Assembly: GCA_903847605.1 (NCBI GenBank)
Contig: CAINED010000012.1
Span: 1-64,000, forward strand
Origin: an uncultured Hyphomicrobiales bacterium
GTDB lineage: Bacteria > Pseudomonadota > Alphaproteobacteria > Rhizobiales > Beijerinckiaceae
Reading direction: 5' to 3'
DNA: 64,000 nucleotides
Part shown: positions 8,241 through 16,946 of the stretch, in pieces
Layout of the letters: every line of letters starts with the position of its first letter
Numbering within the stretch: position 1 is the first letter of the stretch
Position numbers and translations under genes: made by a program
The notes under the pieces: generated by a model
Databases searched by the model: none
The model's input: the letters and a program-made list of their open reading frames with translations, nothing else
What the model was told of the DNA's origin: nothing

Positions 8241-8822
8241 TCAAAAGCGCGTCACGATATCGGCAAGAGCGGGGCGCGGCCTGTCTTCCACAGCGCCGTC
8301 CTTGCGTCCGATGTGTACGAAGCCGGCGATCTTTTCGCCCGGCTTCAGGCCAAACGCCGCCATCACGTTATCGTCGTAGGAGTACCATTGCGTCAGCCAG
8401 CAAGAGACGAAGCCCATGGCATGCGCGGCGACTTCCAGATTCATGCAGACGGCGCCTGCCGACAACACCTGTTCCCATTCGGGGATTTTTGGATGCGCGC
8501 CCGCCCGCGACACGACGCCGATCACGACAGGCGCATGCATGAAACGCTTGCGCTCGATCTCGATCTGCTGCGCTTCCGCGCCCGGATTTCGCTTCACGAA
8601 TTCGGCTGCAATGATCTCGCCGGCCCGCTCGCGCGCCGCGCCCTCGAAAACGATGAAACGCCACGGCGCGAGCTTGCCATGATCGGGCACGCGCGAGGCG
8701 ACGGTGAGCAAATCCTGCAGCTGGCCGGCGTCCGGCGCGGGCCCCTGCATGGCGAGGACCGCGACGGAACGGCGGGTTTTCAGCAATTCCAGCATGGGAT
8801 TGATATCGGGCCGCGGATTCAT
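8241..8822 (-). CDS. Nitroreductase family protein
   Basis: A 193-residue FMN-dependent nitroreductase-fold enzyme with the YdjA-like layout: LLKTRRSVAVLAMQGPAP (FMN-phosphate binding RRS), ASRVPDHGKLAPWRFIV, AGAVCMNLEVAAHAMGFVSCWLTQW and a glycine-rich FVHIGR end. The ATG at 8822 has AAGGAG upstream; the much longer leftward open frame is a GC-rich shadow. It is the first gene of a pair with the flavin reductase. It probably reduces nitro, quinone or enone groups with NAD(P)H; the physiological substrate is not evident. Confidence 0.88.
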   Translation of the reverse strand: MNPRPDINPMLELLKTRRSVAVLAMQGPAPDAGQLQDLLTVASRVPDHGKLAPWRFIVFEGAARERAGEIIAAEFVKRNPGAEAQQIEIERKRFMHAPVVIGVVSRAGAHPKIPEWEQVLSAGAVCMNLEVAAHAMGFVSCWLTQWYSYDDNVMAAFGLKPGEKIAGFVHIGRKDGAVEDRPRPALADIVTRF

Positions 8823-8936
8823 CGGGCGGGTCTCCTTGAAAGCATCGCCTCTTTGGCGGCAGGTTCGAGCCTTGTAAAGCCTGCGGCCGGCGCGACGCGC
8901 CTTGACCTTGCCGGATTTCTCGGCTCTGCCTGCGGC

Positions 8937-9860
8937 ATGTTCCCCCGCTTCCTCGCCCTCCTTTTCCTTGTTTTCGCGGCCATGACAGGCGCGGTGCAGG
9001 CGCAGCAGCGTCCAGCCCCTGCTCCGCCCGCCCTGCCGCTGATTCCCGGCGAAGCGCCCGCCCAGTTGCGTCTTTCGGCGACGTTCGGGGCGGATCAGGC
9101 GGAGATTTCGAACGGTCTTTACTGGCGCGTGTTTCTCGAGCGGGCCGAGCCCAATGGAACCCACCGGCTGGTCGCCGAATCCGACCTCGCCGCCCCCAGT
9201 CTCCAGCTTCCCTCGGGCAATTACGTCGTCCACGTCGCCTATGGACTGGCCGGGGCCGCCAAGCGCATCGCCCTCGAAGTGGGCGGACGCACGAATGAAC
9301 GCATTGTCCTGAATGCCGGCGGCATCCGGGTTGTCGGCTCGCTCGGCGATGCGGAACTGCAGGGCAACCGGCTGTCGATCTCGGTCTTCGTGCCAGATGG
9401 CAACAATCCCGAGGGCAAGCTGGTGGCGCGTAACCTGCGCGGCAATGAAACTCTGCGGCTGCCGGAAGGCACCTATCATATCGTTTCGACCTATCTCGAC
9501 ATGACCGGCCTCGGCTCGAGCGCCAATGCCGCCGACGCCCCGCTCACCAATTCCGTCGTATCGGCGGACGTGAAAGTCGTGCCCGGAAAGGTGACCATCG
9601 CCACGCTGCGCCATCGCGCGGCGCAGATCACCTTGAAACTCGTGAATTCGCCCGGCGCGGAAGCGCTCGCCAACACAAGTTTCACCATCCTGACGCCGGG
9701 CGGCGACGTCTTGCGCGAACTCATCGGCGCCTTTCCCGCGCTCGTGCTGGCGGAAGGCGAATATGTCGCCATCGCCCGGCGCGACGGACGCACCTTTCAA
9801 TCCACGTTTCGCGTGGAGGCGGGCGGCGACCGCGACGTGGAAATTCTCGCGCGAAACTGA
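8937..9860 (+). CDS. Secreted hypothetical protein
   Basis: A 307-residue exported protein. A signal peptide (MFPRFLALLFLVFAAMTGAV, cleaved near VQA-QQ) is followed by a Pro-rich linker and then several beta-rich repeats of similar style, for example LPSGNYVVHVAYGLAG, LPEGTYHIVSTYLD and LAEGEYVAIARRDGR, each a -L-[PA]-x-G-x-Y- strand. These look like tandem immunoglobulin-like or carboxypeptidase-regulatory-like modules. It is divergent from the nitroreductase gene. No enzymatic motif is visible; a periplasmic or surface structural role is inference only. Confidence 0.75.
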   Translation: MFPRFLALLFLVFAAMTGAVQAQQRPAPAPPALPLIPGEAPAQLRLSATFGADQAEISNGLYWRVFLERAEPNGTHRLVAESDLAAPSLQLPSGNYVVHVAYGLAGAAKRIALEVGGRTNERIVLNAGGIRVVGSLGDAELQGNRLSISVFVPDGNNPEGKLVARNLRGNETLRLPEGTYHIVSTYLDMTGLGSSANAADAPLTNSVVSADVKVVPGKVTIATLRHRAAQITLKLVNSPGAEALANTSFTILTPGGDVLRELIGAFPALVLAEGEYVAIARRDGRTFQSTFRVEAGGDRDVEILARN

Positions 9861-9926
9861 CGCCGTACCCCAGCCTTTCAGAGGCCACAACGGCATGGCA
9901 TAGTGCGCGCAAATCGGGAGCCGGGA

Positions 9927-10163
9927 ATGCAGACCTTTTTTGTCGAGATCAAATGCGCGCTGGGCAAGACCTATGATGTCGCCAGCGCTTTGGCCGAGGC
10001 GGAGATCGCCTCGGAAATCTATTCGATCGCCGGCAACTACGACATTCTCGCCAAATTCTATCTCGAGAAGGACGCCGACATCGGCCATTTCGTCGGCCAG
10101 AAAGTTCAGACGATACCGGGCATTGTCGATACCCGCACCATCATCACATTCAAGGCGTTCTGA
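9927..10163 (+). CDS. Lrp/AsnC ligand-binding (RAM) domain protein, no HTH
   Basis: A 78-residue stand-alone RAM domain, the effector-binding alpha/beta sandwich of Lrp/AsnC regulators, without the N-terminal DNA-binding helix-turn-helix. The fold signature is clear: TFFVEIKCALGKTYDVASAL, IYSIAGNYDILAKFYL, then VQTIPGIVDTRTIITFKAF. The ATG at 9927 has GGGAG upstream. Such single-domain proteins can bind amino acids or partner with full regulators. It is upstream of and co-directional with a Bug receptor gene. Confidence 0.85.
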   Translation: MQTFFVEIKCALGKTYDVASALAEAEIASEIYSIAGNYDILAKFYLEKDADIGHFVGQKVQTIPGIVDTRTIITFKAF

Positions 10164-10278
10164 TCCGTTCCGGAACCCGTGTCGAAGCTGAACCACAAGG
10201 CGGCGCTGCGCGCAAAAGCGCTTCACGCGACATGAATCGCAGGCTAACCTTCTGCGACAACAATTCTCGGGAGGGACC

Positions 10279-11328
10279 ATGCTTCGCAACCGCCAATCGC
10301 GCGCCTTGCGCATCGCCACCATCATGGCAGCGCTGACCTGTTCGGTCGCAGCGCAGGCCGATCCCGTCGAGGATTTTTATCGCGGCAAGACGATCCAGAT
10401 CATCATCTCCACCGGCTCCGGCACCGGCCACGACATGGGGGTGCGCCTCGTCGGCAAGCATATGGAAAAACATATTCCCGGACGCCCCACGACGATCGTT
10501 CGCAGCATGCCCGGCGGCGGCCATGTTCTCGCGGCGAACTATGTTTACGCCAATGCGCCCAAGGATGGCACGACCATCGGATCGATCCTGCCCGCGTTCA
10601 TCCTGCATCAGGTGATCGACGGACGCGGCGTGCAATACAAGGCCGAGGATTTTCCCTGGATCGGCTCTTCCGACGTCGACAACATGAATTTCTATTTGTG
10701 GCATACGGCGGCCATCAAGACGATCGAAGACGCGAAGGCAAAGGTCGGCGTGATGGGCGCGACAGGCGCAGGTTCCTACACGGCGCTGTTCCCGACGCTT
10801 CTGAACAATCTCCTCGGCACGAAATTCCGCATCGTGCCCGGCTATCGCACGACCGGCGAAATCCACATCGCCATGGAACGCGGCGAGGTGCAGGGCCGTG
10901 CCGGCAATTTCAATTCGAGCCTCAAATCCGCCAATCCCGACTGGCTGCGCGACAAGAAGATCGACATCATCCTGCAGATTGGCGCAACGCGGGATCCCGA
11001 ATTTCCCGATGTGCCCCTGATGACGGAGTTGGCGCAAACGCCGGAACAAAAACGCGTGCTCGAACTCTTCTCCGGCGAAATCGCGATGGGCCGCGCCTTC
11101 CTCGCAACGCCCGGTATTCCCGCCGATCGCCTCACCGCCCTGCGCAAGGCGTTTGAGGAAACCATGCGCGACCCCGCCTATATCGCGGAAGCCAAAAGCA
11201 TCGACTTGCTGGTTCGCCCCCTCGGACACGAAAAGCTGGCCGAAATCGCCAGGACGATCCTGACAACGCCGCCGGACCTCGTAGAGATCGGACGCAAGGC
11301 GAAGTTCGGCGACAAGCCGCCGCAATAG
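10279..11328 (+). CDS. Bug/TctC-family tripartite tricarboxylate transporter receptor
   Basis: A 349-residue periplasmic solute-binding protein of the Bug (TctC) family. An N-terminal export signal ends near AAQA, followed by DPVEDFYRGKTIQIIISTGSGTGHDMGVRLVGKHMEKHIPG, the usual opening in which the first beta strand and a Gly-rich loop contact the ligand carboxylate. RSMPGGGHVLAANYVYANAPKDGTTIG is the second landmark. There is no membrane component beside it; a TctB-TctA pair lies 30 kb away. A cytochrome c gene follows 64 bases after its stop. The ligand is unknown. Confidence 0.88.
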   Translation: MLRNRQSRALRIATIMAALTCSVAAQADPVEDFYRGKTIQIIISTGSGTGHDMGVRLVGKHMEKHIPGRPTTIVRSMPGGGHVLAANYVYANAPKDGTTIGSILPAFILHQVIDGRGVQYKAEDFPWIGSSDVDNMNFYLWHTAAIKTIEDAKAKVGVMGATGAGSYTALFPTLLNNLLGTKFRIVPGYRTTGEIHIAMERGEVQGRAGNFNSSLKSANPDWLRDKKIDIILQIGATRDPEFPDVPLMTELAQTPEQKRVLELFSGEIAMGRAFLATPGIPADRLTALRKAFEETMRDPAYIAEAKSIDLLVRPLGHEKLAEIARTILTTPPDLVEIGRKAKFGDKPPQ

Positions 11329-11392
11329 CGGGCGAGAGGCAATCTTTGACGTGACGCAAGGCGGCGGATCGCATTCGGATCAGATTAGCATC

Positions 11393-11776
11393 ATGAAAAT
11401 GATGTCCCGATTCCCCCTGACGATACTCATGGCAGCCGGCGCGATGTCGCTCGCAGGCTTCGCGCCCGCGGCGGCTGCCGACGTGAAACAGGGCGCGCGC
11501 CTCGCGCAACGCTGGTGTGCTTCCTGTCATGTCATTACGCCCGGCCAGCCCAAGGCGGCGGCTGATGCGCCGTCCTTTGCCGCGATCAGCGCCGCGCGCA
11601 AGGTGCCCGAAATCACCGGCTTTCTACTGCAGTCGCATCCCTCGATGCCCGACATGAATCTGTCGCGCGACGAGATCGCCGATCTCATCGCCTATATGCA
11701 GTCTCTCGCGCCGCCGGCCGATCCGCTCAAACCGCCGCCGCAGAAGGACGATCCGCCTAAGCAATTCCGCGGATAG
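11393..11776 (+). CDS. Small periplasmic cytochrome c
   Basis: A 127-residue class I c-type cytochrome. An export signal (MKMMSRFPLTILMAAGAMSL, cleaved near AAA-AD) precedes the heme-attachment motif CASCH and a C-terminal HPSMPDMNLSRDEIADLIAYMQSL, in which a Met is the likely sixth ligand. I use ATG 11393 rather than the upstream GTG at 11351 because the signal peptide starts there. It ends in a Pro/Lys-rich tail. It follows a Bug receptor gene, but no oxidoreductase partner is adjacent. Confidence 0.85.
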   Translation: MKMMSRFPLTILMAAGAMSLAGFAPAAAADVKQGARLAQRWCASCHVITPGQPKAAADAPSFAAISAARKVPEITGFLLQSHPSMPDMNLSRDEIADLIAYMQSLAPPADPLKPPPQKDDPPKQFRG

Positions 11777-11777
11777 G

Positions 11778-11888
11778 GCGTGTCCCGAAAAACTTGCACG
11801 ACCTTTTCGATAAGGACACGCTCGACTTTTAATGAATTGGCGCAATTTCTTGTCGACCCGATGACTACATCTGGTCGGAAAGCGCGCT
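11778..11888. repeat. Intergenic palindromic repeat, copy A
   Basis: About 111 bases nearly identical to 28296-28405. It contains the inverted pair GCGTGTCC (11778) / GGACACGC (11814), then ATTGGCGC-AATTTCTT, a second stem ending CATCTGGTCGGAAAGCGCGCT. It starts 2 bases after the cytochrome c stop, so it may also serve as the 3' end of that transcript. The second stem is partly decayed compared with the other copy. Confidence 0.85.
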
Positions 11889-11897
11889 GGAGGCAAA

Positions 11898-11924
11898 ACA
11901 AAAAGGGACAGCCGAAGCCGTCCC
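11898..11924 (-). terminator. Rho-independent terminator with UUCG loop
   Basis: Read leftward, GGGACGGC-TTCG-GCTGTCCC forms an 8-bp stem with a UUCG tetraloop, followed by TTTTTG. It lies 25 bases past the stop of the small secreted protein gene at 11950-12213 and should end that transcript. Confidence 0.85.
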
Positions 11925-11949
11925 TTCCATCAAATTCAGCTTCTGTTGC

Positions 11950-12213
11950 TTAGCGCGAGATGCGGCAACGGCTCCACAATTCGTCCGTGTAGGAATTGTT
12001 GGCGGGCGCGACCCAGAAGCCTCCGGGAGCGACCGAAGCGCGGCGCGCAAACACTTTTGCAAAGCACTGCGACTGGCCCGGGCCGTAACCGCGCTTCATC
12101 GCGAGATTGAAGCCCGCCTCGTAGGACGAGATGATCTGCGCCTGCGCGCTGGAAAAGGAAACCGCTGAAAGAGCCGTTGCGAGAGCGCCTGCGATGACGA
12201 GATTGCGTGACAT
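11950..12213 (-). CDS. Small secreted hypothetical protein
   Basis: An 87-residue protein with a clear export signal (MSRNLVIAGALATALSAVSF, cleaved after AQA) and a short mature part with two Cys (QSQCFAKVF and WSRCRISR) that could form a disulfide. Translation starts at ATG 12213 with GGAGG upstream, and the gene is followed by a strong terminator, so it is a single-gene transcript. I know no function for this type of protein. Confidence 0.75.
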   Translation of the reverse strand: MSRNLVIAGALATALSAVSFSSAQAQIISSYEAGFNLAMKRGYGPGQSQCFAKVFARRASVAPGGFWVAPANNSYTDELWSRCRISR

Positions 12214-12379
12214 TTTGAGAACCTCCACGTTGCGGCGGGGTCCATTCGCCCGCCCTTCCTGGAGGACATTGCCGTGAAGCTGCCGCAAAGAATGTGCGGC
12301 AGAGCACGCAGCAAAATCCACCATGCCCGCCCTGTCACCGCGGGAACTGACTGCTCCGCAGTGACGACAGGCGTGGCGT

Positions 12380-14314
12380 TCAATTGCGCTTCATATCCGG
12401 CGCGACCGCTTCCGCCGCCAGCGTATCCAGCGCTTCGTCGAGGCTCATGGACGTCTGCTGTTGCGAGCCAAGACGGCGTACGGAGACGCGGCGCTCCTCG
12501 ATCTCGCGCTTGCCGATGGCCAGTTGAACGGGGATTTTCGACAGCGAATGTTCGCGCACCTTGTAGTTGATCTTCTCATTGCGAAGATCGGCCTCGATGC
12601 GCAATCCGCGCTTGCGCGCTTCCGCAAGTATCTGCATCGCGTAGTCGTCGGCTTCGCTGGTGATCGTGCAGACGACGATCTGCAACGGCGACAGCCACAA
12701 CGGCAGATGCCCCGCATAATGCTCGATCAGAATGCCCGTGAAGCGCTCAAGCGATCCGAACATCGCGCGATGGATCATCACGGGCGTCACCTTGTCGGAG
12801 GTCGGCCCGATATAGAAAGCGCCAAAACGCGAGGGCAGATTGAAATCCACCTGCGTCGTGCCGCATTGCCACTCGCGCCCGATGGCGTCACGCAATGTAT
12901 ATTCGAGCTTCGGCCCGTAGAACGCGCCCTCGCCCGGATTGACGCCGGTGCGGATGCCCTTCTCCGAAAGCCTCTCGAGGACGCGCATCAGCGCGGCTTC
13001 CGCCTTGTCCCATACATCGTCGCCGCCGACGCGCTTTTCCGGCCGCGTCGAGAGTTTCACGACGACATCCGAGAAGCCGAAGTCTTCATAGATGGACATG
13101 ATGAGATCGTTGATCTTCATCGCCTCGTCCATGATCTGCTCTTCGGTGCAGAAGATATGCGCATCGTCCTGCGTGAAGGCGCGCACGCGCATGATGCCAT
13201 GCAAAGCGCCGGATGGTTCATAGCGATGGACGATGCCAAATTCGGCGATCTTCAGCGGCAGGTCGCGATAGCTCTTCAACCCGTTCTTGAAAATCTGCAC
13301 ATGGCCCGGGCAGTTCATCGGCTTCAGCGCGAATGTGCGGTCGTCCTCGGTCTTCGTGAGGAACATGTTTTCGCGATAGGTCTGCCAGTGGCCCGAGGTC
13401 TCCCACAGCGCGCGGTCGAGCACCTGCGGCGTATTCACCTCGATATAGCCGGCTTTTTCCTGACGCCGGCGCATGTAGTTGATCAGCGACTGGAACAACG
13501 TCCAGCCTTTCGGATGCCAGAAGACCGTGCCTGGCCCCTCCTCCTGGAAATGGAAGAGATTCATCTCGCGCCCGAGGCGGCGATGATCGCGCCGCTCGGC
13601 TTCCTCGAGCTGCTTGATATAGGCGTCGAGTTCTTCCTGCCTGGCGAAGGCCGTGCCGTAAATGCGCGACAGCATGGGCTTGGTCGAATCGCCACGCCAG
13701 TAAGCGCCGGCGACCTTCATCAGCTTGAAGGCCGTGCCGATCTTGCCCGTCGAGGTCATGTGCGGGCCGCGGCAGAGATCGAGCCAGTCGCCCTGCTTGT
13801 AGATTTTCAAATCCTGATCGGCCGGTATCGTCTCGACGAGTTCGACCTTGAAGGCTTCGCCGGCCTTTTCGAAATGCGAAATGGCCTGCGCGCGGCTCCA
13901 CACTTCCTTGGTGAAAGCCGCATCGCGCGCGACGATCTCGCGCATCTTCTTTTCGATGGATTCGAAATCTTCCGGCGTGAAGGGCTCGTTGCGGAAGAAG
14001 TCGTAATAGAAGCCGTTGTCGATGACGGGCCCGATCGTCACCTGCGTGCCCGGAAACAGGCTCTGCACGGCCTCCGCGAGCACATGCGCGCAATCGTGCC
14101 GGATCAGTTCCAGCGCGCGCGGGTCCTCGCGGGAAATGAATTCAAGTTTCGCGCCGTCGCGCACGGGATCGGCAAGGTCGGCGAGAACGCCATCCTGCGC
14201 CATCGCGACCGTGCGCTTGGCGAGAGAGGGCGAAATGCCCTTCGCGATATCCAGACCAGTTGTGCCGGGGGAAAATTGGCGCTCCGCGCCATCGGGAAAG
14301 CGGACGGTAATCAT
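12380..14314 (-). CDS. thrS: Threonine-tRNA ligase
   Basis: A 644-residue class II synthetase charging tRNA-Thr. An N-terminal TGS domain ([14 protein letters not shown]) is followed by the editing domain with [17 protein letters not shown], the core with motif 2 [26 protein letters not shown], zinc ligands in MNCPGH and later His residues, motif 3 near [12 protein letters not shown], and a C-terminal anticodon-binding domain. Length is normal for bacteria. The ATG at 14314 has GGAG upstream. No T-box or obvious leader structure is visible, and it appears to stand alone. A long open frame on the opposite strand is only its shadow. Confidence 0.97.
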   Translation of the reverse strand: MITVRFPDGAERQFSPGTTGLDIAKGISPSLAKRTVAMAQDGVLADLADPVRDGAKLEFISREDPRALELIRHDCAHVLAEAVQSLFPGTQVTIGPVIDNGFYYDFFRNEPFTPEDFESIEKKMREIVARDAAFTKEVWSRAQAISHFEKAGEAFKVELVETIPADQDLKIYKQGDWLDLCRGPHMTSTGKIGTAFKLMKVAGAYWRGDSTKPMLSRIYGTAFARQEELDAYIKQLEEAERRDHRRLGREMNLFHFQEEGPGTVFWHPKGWTLFQSLINYMRRRQEKAGYIEVNTPQVLDRALWETSGHWQTYRENMFLTKTEDDRTFALKPMNCPGHVQIFKNGLKSYRDLPLKIAEFGIVHRYEPSGALHGIMRVRAFTQDDAHIFCTEEQIMDEAMKINDLIMSIYEDFGFSDVVVKLSTRPEKRVGGDDVWDKAEAALMRVLERLSEKGIRTGVNPGEGAFYGPKLEYTLRDAIGREWQCGTTQVDFNLPSRFGAFYIGPTSDKVTPVMIHRAMFGSLERFTGILIEHYAGHLPLWLSPLQIVVCTITSEADDYAMQILAEARKRGLRIEADLRNEKINYKVREHSLSKIPVQLAIGKREIEERRVSVRRLGSQQQTSMSLDEALDTLAAEAVAPDMKRN

Positions 14315-14524
14315 ATCGTCTCCATGGGGCTCACTCGCCGATACTCTCGACGTAAGCGGTGGCATGCTGGGCTATACCCCTCAAAAACCTCCAAGGCAAT
14401 CTTCTCGATCCACGGCTTTTTCCGCGCTCGTCACGCCCACAAAAGCTTGATACGAAGCCGCTGGATTTCAACACGCCTCCGCGTAGACTTATCCTGAATG
14501 GCCAGCCTTTGAAGGGGAGAACAG

Positions 14525-14734
14525 ATGAGGATCGCGGAAGGGCTGATAGCCGGCGCGCAGATCTACGCAAGCACCGGTCTGGCGATCGGCTTGATATTCA
14601 TATTTTGGGGAATCGACCGGCTGGCGCTGGATGCGCGTCATTCATGGGCCTTCCGGCCTCTTCTCCTGCCGGGATTCGTGCTCATTTGGCCGCTGGCGCT
14701 CTGGCGCTGGATGCGGTGGAGGCGTGACAACTAA
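14525..14734 (+). CDS. Small membrane protein of the ferric-reductase/Rieske operon
   Basis: A 69-residue protein with two predicted membrane helices (IYASTGLAIGLIFIFWGI and LLLPGFVLIWPLALW) and a basic C-terminal tail (RWMRWRRDN). The ATG at 14525 has GGGGAG upstream. It is the first of five closely spaced rightward genes; the next ATG follows its stop without a gap. It probably belongs to the membrane redox complex encoded downstream, but I recognise no named family. Confidence 0.75.
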   Translation: MRIAEGLIAGAQIYASTGLAIGLIFIFWGIDRLALDARHSWAFRPLLLPGFVLIWPLALWRWMRWRRDN

Positions 14735-14884
14735 ATGCAAAGCCGCGATCGCCTTCGTCACGCGCGTATCTGGAAAGCTATGGCGCTCCTCCTGCCTGCA
14801 ATTTTGCTGGCGGCGATCTGGCTTCAACCGACGCCTGTCGAGCGCGCCCCCGAGCCTGTCGGCGTACAGGAAGGCAAGAAATGA
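14735..14884 (+). CDS. 49-residue single-pass membrane protein
   Basis: An ORF of 49 codons whose ATG directly follows the preceding TAA and whose TGA overlaps the next gene's ATG (ATGA at 14881). It encodes a basic N terminus (MQSRDRLRHARIWK), one hydrophobic helix (AMALLLPAILLAAIWL) and a Pro/Glu tail ending EGKK. The exact fit between two genes strongly suggests translational coupling and a real small subunit. No homologue is known to me. Confidence 0.7.
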   Translation: MQSRDRLRHARIWKAMALLLPAILLAAIWLQPTPVERAPEPVGVQEGKK

Positions 14885-15927
14885 GCGCCGGATTCAAGCC
14901 TGTCATCTGGAACGGATCCAAAATCGTCTACGACGCGATTCTGCTGGCTTGCGTCGGCATTTATCTCTTCACCTATCTGCATATCGCTCCTGCCATGGCG
15001 CCGCGCGGAACGGGCGTCGATGAAGCCATCCGCAACATGCGCGCTTTTGGATCGCTCGCCTTCATCATGCTGACGTTCATCCTGTGCATCGGACCGCTGG
15101 CGCGGCTCGACAGACGCTGGCTGCCCCTTCTTTACAACAGGCGGCACTTCGGCGTTTTCACCTGCGTCATCGCATTGGTTCACGCGAGCCAGGTGCTCGG
15201 CTGGTATTTCGCCTTCAGTTCCGTCGATCCTTACGTCGCCCTGTTCTCGACGAATACGAGCTTTCGCCAGTTGCGCGGATTTCCGTTCGAGCTCTTCGGC
15301 GTCTTCGCCCTGGCGGTCTTGTGCATTCTTGCTGCGACGAGCCACGATTTCTGGCTGAAATTTCTCGGACCAGGCTTGTGGAAACGCCTGCATGTACTCG
15401 TTTACGCGGCCTATGCGGCGGTTGTCGCGCACATCGCCTTCGGCGCTTTGCTGAGCGGAAAGAATACAGGCCTAGCCATCGTCGCAGCCTTTGCCGTGGC
15501 GACGGTCGCCGGATTGCATCTGGCCGCGTCATGGCGCCCTTCACCGCTTGAGGATATCGGCAAGGGGCAGCTCATCGATGCGGGCAACCCCCTTTCGATT
15601 CCCGACGGGCGCGCGCGCATCGTTCAGTTGCCCGATGGCAATGCAGTGGCGATTTTCCGCCATAAGGGCGCGTTGAGCGCCGTCGACAACACATGCGCGC
15701 ACCAGAGAGGTCCGCTCGGCGAAGGCTGCATCGTCGAGGGTCTCATAACATGTCCATGGCATGGCTATCAGTATCGCGTTGCCGATGGCCAATCGCCGCC
15801 GCCTTTCACCGAAAAGATCGCAACCTACAATCTTTATCTCAAGGACGGGCGTCTGCTGCTCGATCCGCAGGCCAATGCGCCGGGCACGCCTGTCGAGCCA
15901 CTAAAGCTTGCCGGAGCTTCGTCATGA
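14881..15927 (+). CDS. Ferric-reductase-like transmembrane domain fused to Rieske 2Fe-2S domain
   Basis: A 348-residue fusion. Residues about 15-215 hold six or so membrane helices of the ferric reductase / YedZ type, with heme-ligand-style His residues in RRHFGVFTCVIALVHASQ, LWKRLHVLVYAAYAAVVAHI. Residues about 230-335 form a Rieske domain with both cluster motifs, CAHQRG and CPWHGY, closed by a VADGQSPPP loop. This would move electrons between a soluble Rieske centre and membrane b-type hemes. It overlaps both neighbours by ATGA junctions. Direction of electron flow and partner are unknown. Confidence 0.87.
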   Translation: MSAGFKPVIWNGSKIVYDAILLACVGIYLFTYLHIAPAMAPRGTGVDEAIRNMRAFGSLAFIMLTFILCIGPLARLDRRWLPLLYNRRHFGVFTCVIALVHASQVLGWYFAFSSVDPYVALFSTNTSFRQLRGFPFELFGVFALAVLCILAATSHDFWLKFLGPGLWKRLHVLVYAAYAAVVAHIAFGALLSGKNTGLAIVAAFAVATVAGLHLAASWRPSPLEDIGKGQLIDAGNPLSIPDGRARIVQLPDGNAVAIFRHKGALSAVDNTCAHQRGPLGEGCIVEGLITCPWHGYQYRVADGQSPPPFTEKIATYNLYLKDGRLLLDPQANAPGTPVEPLKLAGASS

Positions 15928-16673
15928 ACGACGCGCGGAATGATTCTTTCTTCGTAGGTTATGCGCCAACGGCTGACGCCACACGCTTTGCCTTGCGCGC
16001 AGGCGCCTGCATGTTGCTGGCCGCATTCGTTCTGGCGCTCGTTCTCGGATGGAGCGTTCAGGACAGAAGCGCCTCAGGTTTTGTCGCGGATATGTCGGCG
16101 CGCGGCACATTGCACAACATGCCCTATCCGGTCCTGCGCATTCCCCCGGACAAGAATCATCCTCGCGGTCGCGCCATTCTCGTGGCGGGCGAAGGAAAAA
16201 TCGGCATTGCGGAAACGGTGGCGAAACTCAAGGGCGTCGTCGTCGATGCCAGCGGCAGCGCATTGAAGCGCGGCGATCTTGACATGCTCGTGCTTGATCC
16301 CTCGGGCGGGATAAAGCCTGCCCCCGAAGCGGCCGCGCCTCTCTTGTCCGCGCCGGTAGCGCTCGGCCGCTTTCGCATCGCCGGCGAGATCTGCGATGGA
16401 AAATGTTACGCTGGCGCCATGCGGCCGGGAACCGGCATCGCGCACAAGGCCTGCGCCAATCTCTGCATTTCAGGCGGCCAGCCCGCAGTGCTCGCGACTT
16501 ACGCGCCTGTCGCCGGAGCAAGCTTCATCCTTCTCGCCAACGAAGACGGCGGTCTTCCTCCGGACAAGATGTACGATTTCGTCGCGATCCTCGTCGACAT
16601 CGAAGGCGAACTCGTTCGCATCGACGACCTGCTCGTCCTTCGAGCCGACTGGTCGAAGATCAAGGCACAATAG
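15924..16673 (+). CDS. Membrane-anchored protein with conserved Cys/His motif
   Basis: A 249-residue protein with one N-terminal membrane anchor (MLLAAFVLALVLGWSV) and a likely periplasmic domain. Near residues 155-185 is a distinctive block, CDGKCYAGAMRPGTGIAHKA then CANLCISGG, whose four Cys and one His look like a metal or cofactor site. A similar block occurs in uncharacterised proteins encoded with Rieske or formate-dehydrogenase-like genes. It overlaps the fusion gene by ATGA, which argues for a complex with it. Biochemical role unknown. Confidence 0.75.
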   Translation: MNDARNDSFFVGYAPTADATRFALRAGACMLLAAFVLALVLGWSVQDRSASGFVADMSARGTLHNMPYPVLRIPPDKNHPRGRAILVAGEGKIGIAETVAKLKGVVVDASGSALKRGDLDMLVLDPSGGIKPAPEAAAPLLSAPVALGRFRIAGEICDGKCYAGAMRPGTGIAHKACANLCISGGQPAVLATYAPVAGASFILLANEDGGLPPDKMYDFVAILVDIEGELVRIDDLLVLRADWSKIKAQ

Positions 16674-16682
16674 GGCGCGCGC

Positions 16683-16877
16683 ATGCAGATTTTGCTTCGC
16701 AGCATCGGCCTCGTCATTCTGCTGGCGTTGTGCTGGGCCCTTTGGCGCGTCGTTGCCTTCTTATTGCAGGGCACGCCATTGGCGCTTTACGAGCCAATCG
16801 CCGCTGTCGTGGCAATCATGTTGATGCTGACATTCGTCGAATGGGCGCACGAAAAATATCGGGCTGAAAAGCGCTGA
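16683..16877 (+). CDS. Small two-helix membrane protein
   Basis: A 64-residue protein with two hydrophobic helices (LLRSIGLVILLALCWALWRVVAFLL and IAAVVAIMLMLTFVEWA) and a charged tail. It starts 9 bases after the Cys-motif protein and is the last gene of the five-gene redox operon. No family is recognised; it is likely an accessory subunit. Confidence 0.7.
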   Translation: MQILLRSIGLVILLALCWALWRVVAFLLQGTPLALYEPIAAVVAIMLMLTFVEWAHEKYRAEKR

Positions 16878-16946
16878 TTCATTCGGGCTTGCGATTTGCC
16901 ACATACCACAGCAAACTCGTTGAAAATATCGGGACGGGAGGAGCAA

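Noticed and set aside
8241-10325. A long leftward frame extending far upstream of the nitroreductase start
   Set aside because: Only the last 193 codons match the nitroreductase family, and AAGGAG marks the start at 8822; the rest is antisense to two rightward genes.
12461-14497. A 678-codon rightward open frame opposite thrS
   Set aside because: It is the complementary shadow of a GC-rich gene; it has no recognisable domain and thrS on the other strand is certain.
14315-14524. T-box or attenuator leader for thrS
   Set aside because: No T-box sequence or terminator/antiterminator pair was seen, and such leaders are not expected for thrS in this bacterial class.
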